Part shown: piece after piece, positions 4,684-8,304 of the stretch | Position numbering within the stretch: position 1 is the first letter of the stretch | Layout of the letters: each line of letters begins with the position of its first letter | Source of the DNA: JAIRTY01 sp050257395 | Lineage (GTDB): Bacteria; Actinomycetota; Actinomycetes; Streptosporangiales; Streptosporangiaceae | Reading direction: 5' to 3' | DNA length: 8,304 bases | NCBI GenBank assembly: GCA_050257395.1 | Contig: JBLMWU010000065.1 | Coordinates: 1-8,304 of the forward strand | The notes under the pieces: model-generated | Databases searched by the model: none | Seen by the model: the letters and a program-made list of their open reading frames with translations, nothing else | Told to the model about the DNA's origin: nothing | Program-made: the position numbers and the translations under genes

Positions 4684-7600
4684 ACGGGGCGGAACGGCAG
4701 CCCGGGGATGTAGGTGGCCCACTCGGCGCGGGTCAGCGGCTGCCCGGCGCCGGCGCACAGGCCGCGGCTGATCACGGCCGGCCGGGTGTCCCACAGCCGC
4801 ACGGTGCCGTCGGCGCTGCCCGCCGCCACGGTGGTGCCGCCCAGCCCGAAGGCCACCGAGAACACGTGCCCGGCGGGGCCGGTCAGGGTGGCGGACAGGG
4901 CGGGCCGGGCCGGGTCGGTGACCCGCCACAGCCACACCGTGCCGTCGGTGACGCCGGCGGCCAGGGTCCTGCCGTCCGGGCTGAACGCCACCGAGTACAC
5001 GTACCCGGCGGGGCCGGTGAGCGGCGGGCCGGCCGGGCGCAGCCGGCCCGGCCGGCGCACATCCCACAGGTGGACGCTGCGGTCCGCGCTGCCGACCGCC
5101 AGCGTGTGCCCGTCCGGGCTGAACGCCGCCGTGATGGCGTAGCTGGTCAGCCCGCCCAGGGGCGGGCCGAGCCGGGCGGGCCGGGCCGGGTCGGTGACGT
5201 TCCACAGCCGGGTCAGGTTGTCGGCGCTGGCGGCGGCCAGGGTCCGGCCGTCCGGGCTGAATGCCACCGTGAACACGTAGCTCACCGAGTCATGCAGGGT
5301 GGCCAGCAGCCGCAGCGGCGTGCCCGGGCTGGCCGCGTACAGCCGGACGGTGCCGTCGTCGCCGCCGGTCGCCAGCAGCTTCCCGTCCGGGCTGAATGCC
5401 ACCGTCTCGGCCACCCCGGTCGCGGTGACGCGGACCGGCGGGCCGAGCGGGGTGAGCGCCCTGCCAACCTGCCACAGCCGGACCGTGCCGTCGCCGTAGG
5501 CGGCGGCCGCGGCCCGGCCGCCCGGGGCGACCGCGACCGCCCCGGCGACCGCCCCGGTGACCGCCGGGGTCGCCGCCACCAGGGTGCGGGTGGCGGCGTC
5601 CCACAGCTCCAGGTTCGCCGCCCCGACCACGAGCTCGCCGCGCGGCCCGAACGCCACGCTGTTGACCGGGCTGCCGGCCAGCAGGATCGGCGACGGCAGC
5701 GGCCAGGACCGGACCGCCCCGTCCGCGTTGCCGGTGACCAGCCGGGCGGGCCCGTCCCAGGCGACCGACGTGACCGGCTGCGGATGCGGCAGCACGGCGG
5801 TGACCGCGCGGCTGGCCACGTCCCACACCACCGCGCTGTCCCCGCTGGTGCCCGCGGCGAGCTTCGTCCCGTCCGGGCTGAACGCCACCGCGTTGACCCA
5901 GTCGGTGGCGCCGGTCAGGGTGCCCGCGGGGGTGGCCCGGCCGGCGCCGACCCGCCACAGCCAGACCCGGTGGTCCTCGCTGCCGGCCGCGAGCAGCCGG
6001 CCGTCCGGGCTGAACGCCACCGAGTACACCAGCCGGGCCGGGCCGGTGAGCGGCCTGCCGAGCGCGGCCGGGCGGGCCGGGCTGGTCACGTTCCACAGCC
6101 GGACGGTGTTGTCGGCGCTGCCGGCCGCGAGCAGCCGGCCGTCCGGGCTGAACGCCACCGACTGCACGTACCCGGCTGGCCCGGTGAGGGTGGCCAGCGG
6201 CCGGGCCCGGGCCGGCGCGCGCACGTTCCACAGCCGGACGGTGTTGTCGGCGCTGCCGGCCGCGAGCACCCCGCCGTCCGGGCTGAAGGCAACCGAGTAC
6301 ACGGTGCTGGCGGGCCCGGTCAGCGGCGGGCCGAGGCGGGCCGGGCGGGCGGGCCGGCTCACGTCCCACAGCCAGACCTGCCGGCCCGCACCCGCCGCGG
6401 CCAGGATCCGGCCGTCCGGGCTGAACGCCGCCGCGTAGAGCGGCTGGCTGCTCTTGCCGAGCAGCGCCCGGCCCACCGGGGACGGCCGCCCGGGCACGGC
6501 CACGTTCCACAGCCGCAGCGTGCCGTCCGCCCCCGCGACGGCCAGCAGCCGGTGGCCGGGGCTGAGGGCGACCGCCTGCACCACCCCGGCGGAGGCGGTG
6601 AACCGGGCCTCGGCGGGCGTGCCGGACGACTCCAGCAGGCTGGCCCGGGCCTCCGGGGTGCGGGCGATCTGGTAGGCGGCCAGGCTGAGCTGCGCCGCCA
6701 GCCCCACCCGCTGCCCGCGCGCCTGGCTGGCCTCGATGGCCACCTCCCGGGAGCTGGCGTTGTCCCGGGCCGCGGTCGCGCTGTCGCGGGCCGCTGTCGC
6801 GGCCCGCCCTTCCGCGAACGCGTAGCCGGCCAGTCCCAGGGTCACCAGCACCAGCGCGGTGAGCGCGGCCACCAGCCGGTGGAGCCGGCGGGTGCGGTGG
6901 CGCTCGGCCTCCTGCTGGAGCTTCTCCTGGGCGACCGCCGCGGCCACGAACTCGCCCGCCAGCGTGCCCGGGGTGCCGGCGCTGGCCTCGCCTGCCAGCC
7001 AGTCCCGGGCGATGGCGAGCTGGCCGCCGCGCAGCAGCGCCGCGCTGTCGCGCCCGGCAGCGTCCCACGCCCGGGCGGCGTCGCTGATCCGGCGGCCGGT
7101 CCGCAGGTCGTCCCGGCCGGCCTCGATCCACGCCCGCAGCCGCGGCCAGGCCGTGAGCAGCGTGTCGTGGGCGAGCTGGGCGGTGTCAGCGTCCACCGTG
7201 ATCAGGCGCTCGGCCACGAACCGGTCCAGCACCTCCCCCGCGGACGGGCCGGTGCCGGGCCCCCGCAGCTCGGTGAGGGGGACGGTGCTGCGGGTGGCCG
7301 GGGCGTCGTCCGCCACGTGCACCAGCCGCAGGAACAGCCGCCGGGCGATGGCCTGCCGGTCGCCGGCCAGGCCGGCGTACGCCGCCTCCGCCGTCCGGGC
7401 GATCGCGTCCCTGATGCCCCCGCTGGCCTGGTAGTCCGCCACGGTGAGGCGGCCGGCCCGGCTGTGCTCCCAGGTGGCCAGCAGGGCGTGTGACAGCAGC
7501 GGCAGGGTGCCCGGCTCGTGGGCGGCGCCGGGCGGGCTGCCCGCGATGCCCGGGGCGAGGTCGCGCAGCAGCACCTCGACCAGGCCCGGCTCCACGTCGA

Positions 7601-8304
7601 GCCTGGCCAGCCGGGCCGGGCCGGTGATGGCCGCCCGGAGCTGCTCCTGCGACATCGGCCTGACCACGACCTGGCGCTCCTGCAGGGCGGACGCGAGCAG
7701 CGGGTAGCGCAGCGCGTGGCCGTAGAAGTCGGCCCGCAGCGCCAGCACGACGGTGCCCGCGGCGGCCAGCAGGCCCAGCGCGGTGATGAACGCCTGCCGC
7801 TCGGCTTCGTCCCGGCATTCGGTGAACACCGCCTCGAACTGGTCCACCACCACCACCAGGCCGCCGGCCGGGGTGGCCGGGACCAGCCGGGCCAGGCCCG
7901 CGGGGTCGCGGCGCAGCAGGTCCTCGAGCTCACCGGCCGGCCGGGCCGGCGCCCCGGCCGCGGTCAGCGGGCTCACCTGGGCGGCCAGGTCGGCGAGCGG
8001 GGTGGCGGACGGGGTGACCAGGGCCAGCGGCCGGGGAGCGGGCTGCCGCCCGGCTGCCGGCGCCGGGCCGGCCGCGGCTGCCTGGCCGGCGCGCAGCCGG
8101 GGGATCAGGCCCGCCCGCAGCAGCGACGACTTGCCCGACCCGGACGGCCCGACCACGGCCAGCGGCAGTCCGGAGCCGCCGGCCGCGGCGTCCCCGGTGC
8201 TGCCCGTGCCCGCGGCTGCCAGCGCGGCCAGCTGCCCGGTGATGTCCTCCCGCCCGAAGAACCAGGGCGCGTCCTCCGGCTGGAAGCTGGCCAGTCCCCG
8301 GTAG
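4668..8304 (-). CDS. nSTAND1 NTPase - transmembrane - 14xWD40 protein, N-terminus outside window
   Basis: At least 1,211 residues are encoded, with no stop up to the right edge. The visible N-terminus reads YRGLASFQPEDAPWFFGRE, the standard opening of the novel-STAND-1 NTPase domain. Walker A GPSGSGKSS is encoded at about 8150-8124. Numbering from the GTG at 8156, Walker B is VVVVDQFEAVF (101-111), where many relatives have DQFEE. LALRADFYG (138-146), LPLLSHALLATWE (218-230) and LAHDTLLTAWPRLRAWIE (328-345) are further family markers. A transmembrane helix spans about 428-447, then an Ala-rich, coiled-coil-like segment (about 450-510). Fourteen WD40 repeats (about 520-1124) and a tail LTRAEWATYIPGLPFRPVCP follow. 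STAND proteins are NTP-driven switches, with repeats sensing a ligand and an N-terminal domain giving the output. In actinobacterial relatives that output is often a trypsin-like, caspase, TIR or HTH domain; here it lies beyond the edge. GTG 8156 is not the true start. Confidence 0.92.
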   Translation of the reverse strand, partial: YRGLASFQPEDAPWFFGREDITGQLAALAAAGTGSTGDAAAGGSGLPLAVVGPSGSGKSSLLRAGLIPRLRAGQAAAAGPAPAAGRQPAPRPLALVTPSATPLADLAAQVSPLTAAGAPARPAGELEDLLRRDPAGLARLVPATPAGGLVVVVDQFEAVFTECRDEAERQAFITALGLLAAAGTVVLALRADFYGHALRYPLLASALQERQVVVRPMSQEQLRAAITGPARLARLDVEPGLVEVLLRDLAPGIAGSPPGAAHEPGTLPLLSHALLATWEHSRAGRLTVADYQASGGIRDAIARTAEAAYAGLAGDRQAIARRLFLRLVHVADDAPATRSTVPLTELRGPGTGPSAGEVLDRFVAERLITVDADTAQLAHDTLLTAWPRLRAWIEAGRDDLRTGRRISDAARAWDAAGRDSAALLRGGQLAIARDWLAGEASAGTPGTLAGEFVAAAVAQEKLQQEAERHRTRRLHRLVAALTALVLVTLGLAGYAFAEGRAATAARDSATAARDNASSREVAIEASQARGQRVGLAAQLSLAAYQIARTPEARASLLESSGTPAEARFTASAGVVQAVALSPGHRLLAVAGADGTLRLWNVAVPGRPSPVGRALLGKSSQPLYAAAFSPDGRILAAAGAGRQVWLWDVSRPARPARLGPPLTGPASTVYSVAFSPDGGVLAAGSADNTVRLWNVRAPARARPLATLTGPAGYVQSVAFSPDGRLLAAGSADNTVRLWNVTSPARPAALGRPLTGPARLVYSVAFSPDGRLLAAGSEDHRVWLWRVGAGRATPAGTLTGATDWVNAVAFSPDGTKLAAGTSGDSAVVWDVASRAVTAVLPHPQPVTSVAWDGPARLVTGNADGAVRSWPLPSPILLAGSPVNSVAFGPRGELVVGAANLELWDAATRTLVAATPAVTGAVAGAVAVAPGGRAAAAAYGDGTVRLWQVGRALTPLGPPVRVTATGVAETVAFSPDGKLLATGGDDGTVRLYAASPGTPLRLLATLHDSVSYVFTVAFSPDGRTLAAASADNLTRLWNVTDPARPARLGPPLGGLTSYAITAAFSPDGHTLAVGSADRSVHLWDVRRPGRLRPAGPPLTGPAGYVYSVAFSPDGRTLAAGVTDGTVWLWRVTDPARPALSATLTGPAGHVFSVAFGLGGTTVAAGSADGTVRLWDTRPAVISRGLCAGAGQPLTRAEWATYIPGLPFRPVCPRP
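4785..6599 (-). repeat. Array of 14 WD40 repeats
   Basis: Each unit has the pattern VxSVAFSPDGxxLAAGSxDxTVRLWNV. Fourteen blade-ending motifs can be counted, ending (numbered from GTG 8156) at residues 552, 599, 645, 690, 736, 780, 820, 854, 897, 942, 987, 1033, 1079 and 1124. Most units are 43-47 residues; units 7 and 8 are only 40 and 34 and have degenerate ends (SWPL, LWDA). Fourteen units fit two seven-bladed propellers, with the short units at the expected junction. Confidence 0.88.
6087..6268 (-). repeat. 47-nt perfect direct repeat within adjacent WD40 units 3 and 4
   Basis: Positions 6087-6133 and 6222-6268 are identical over 47 nt, offset by 135 nt, exactly one 45-residue repeat unit. 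They encode the end of the third and fourth units (LAAGSADNTVRLWNV region). Identity at third codon positions points to recent duplication or gene conversion rather than protein-level constraint alone. A second, distant pair of 30 identical nt (4971-5000 and 6000-6029) lies 1,029 nt apart, again in frame. Confidence 0.85.
6816..6875 (-). other. Predicted transmembrane helix in the STAND/WD40 protein
   Basis: A run of about 20 hydrophobic residues starts LVAALTALVLVTLGLAGYAF, preceded by the basic RTRRLHR and followed by the small acidic/Ala-rich AEGRAATAARD. By the positive-inside rule, the basic side, with the NTPase, should be cytoplasmic. That would put the WD40 propellers on the outer face, if the helix spans the membrane. 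The same arrangement is common among nSTAND1/WD40 proteins. Confidence 0.7.

Noticed and set aside
4785..6599. Periodic ~135-nt repeats considered as a CRISPR or other DNA repeat array
   Set aside because: The period is one WD40 unit, in frame, and the variation follows codons. It is a coding repeat.
4866..7493. 875-residue plus-strand open frame antisense to the STAND/WD40 gene
   Set aside because: Its translation is low-complexity Gly/Arg/Ala/Pro with no family features and it mirrors the repeat pattern of the opposite strand. It is a by-product of high GC and the G/C-rich third positions of the true gene.
8154..8156. GTG at 8156 as the start of the STAND gene
   Set aside because: It lies inside the conserved LAVVGPSGSGKSS strand and Walker A. 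The frame continues upstream through the family-typical YRGLASF and FFGRE block to the window edge.

Overview
The window is very GC-rich DNA with strong G/C bias at third codon positions. Its protein families are typical of actinomycetes: a DUF1330 protein, an OsmC-like protein, a stand-alone cyclodeaminase-family protein, and a long nSTAND1/WD40 protein. Four or five start sites also show the actinobacterial leaderless pattern, a TANNNT-like box 6-7 nt before ATG. A high-GC actinomycete chromosome is the best reading. I cannot place it to genus from sequence alone.

Layout, left to right. Positions 1-146 are extremely GC-rich intergenic DNA with palindromes. A strong Shine-Dalgarno sequence on the minus strand at the left edge suggests a divergent gene starting just outside. 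Four plus-strand genes follow: a small HEAGH (M41-like) putative metalloprotease (147-764), a DUF1330 protein (820-1110), an OsmC-family protein (1198-1623) and a formiminotransferase-cyclodeaminase (FTCD_C) family protein (1704-2330). They run in one direction, but gaps of 55-87 nt and separate promoter-like boxes suggest mostly independent transcription. A bulged stem-loop (2332-2366) separates them from two minus-strand genes: an MBL-fold hydrolase resembling AHL lactonases (2381-3052) and, upstream of it, a class I SAM-dependent methyltransferase (3142-3894). The methyltransferase is divergent, across 89 bp, from a plus-strand stand-alone Lon N-terminal domain protein (3984-4652). That gene converges on the largest gene.

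The largest gene (minus strand, 4668 to beyond the right edge) encodes at least 1,211 residues. It has an nSTAND1-type P-loop NTPase, a winged-helix/helical region, one transmembrane helix with an Ala-rich coiled-coil-like linker, 14 WD40 repeats (enough for two seven-bladed propellers) and a conserved-looking C-terminal tail. The right edge cuts the gene at the very start of the nSTAND domain, so its N-terminal effector or regulatory domain, usually the part that decides function, is not visible.

The other genes are small stand-alone metabolic, redox or protease-related genes with no obvious shared pathway. The parts most worth following up are the STAND/WD40 protein, a perfect 12-bp inverted repeat around the cyclodeaminase promoter, and the isolated HEAGH protein. 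No tRNA, rRNA, CRISPR array or insertion sequence is visible.
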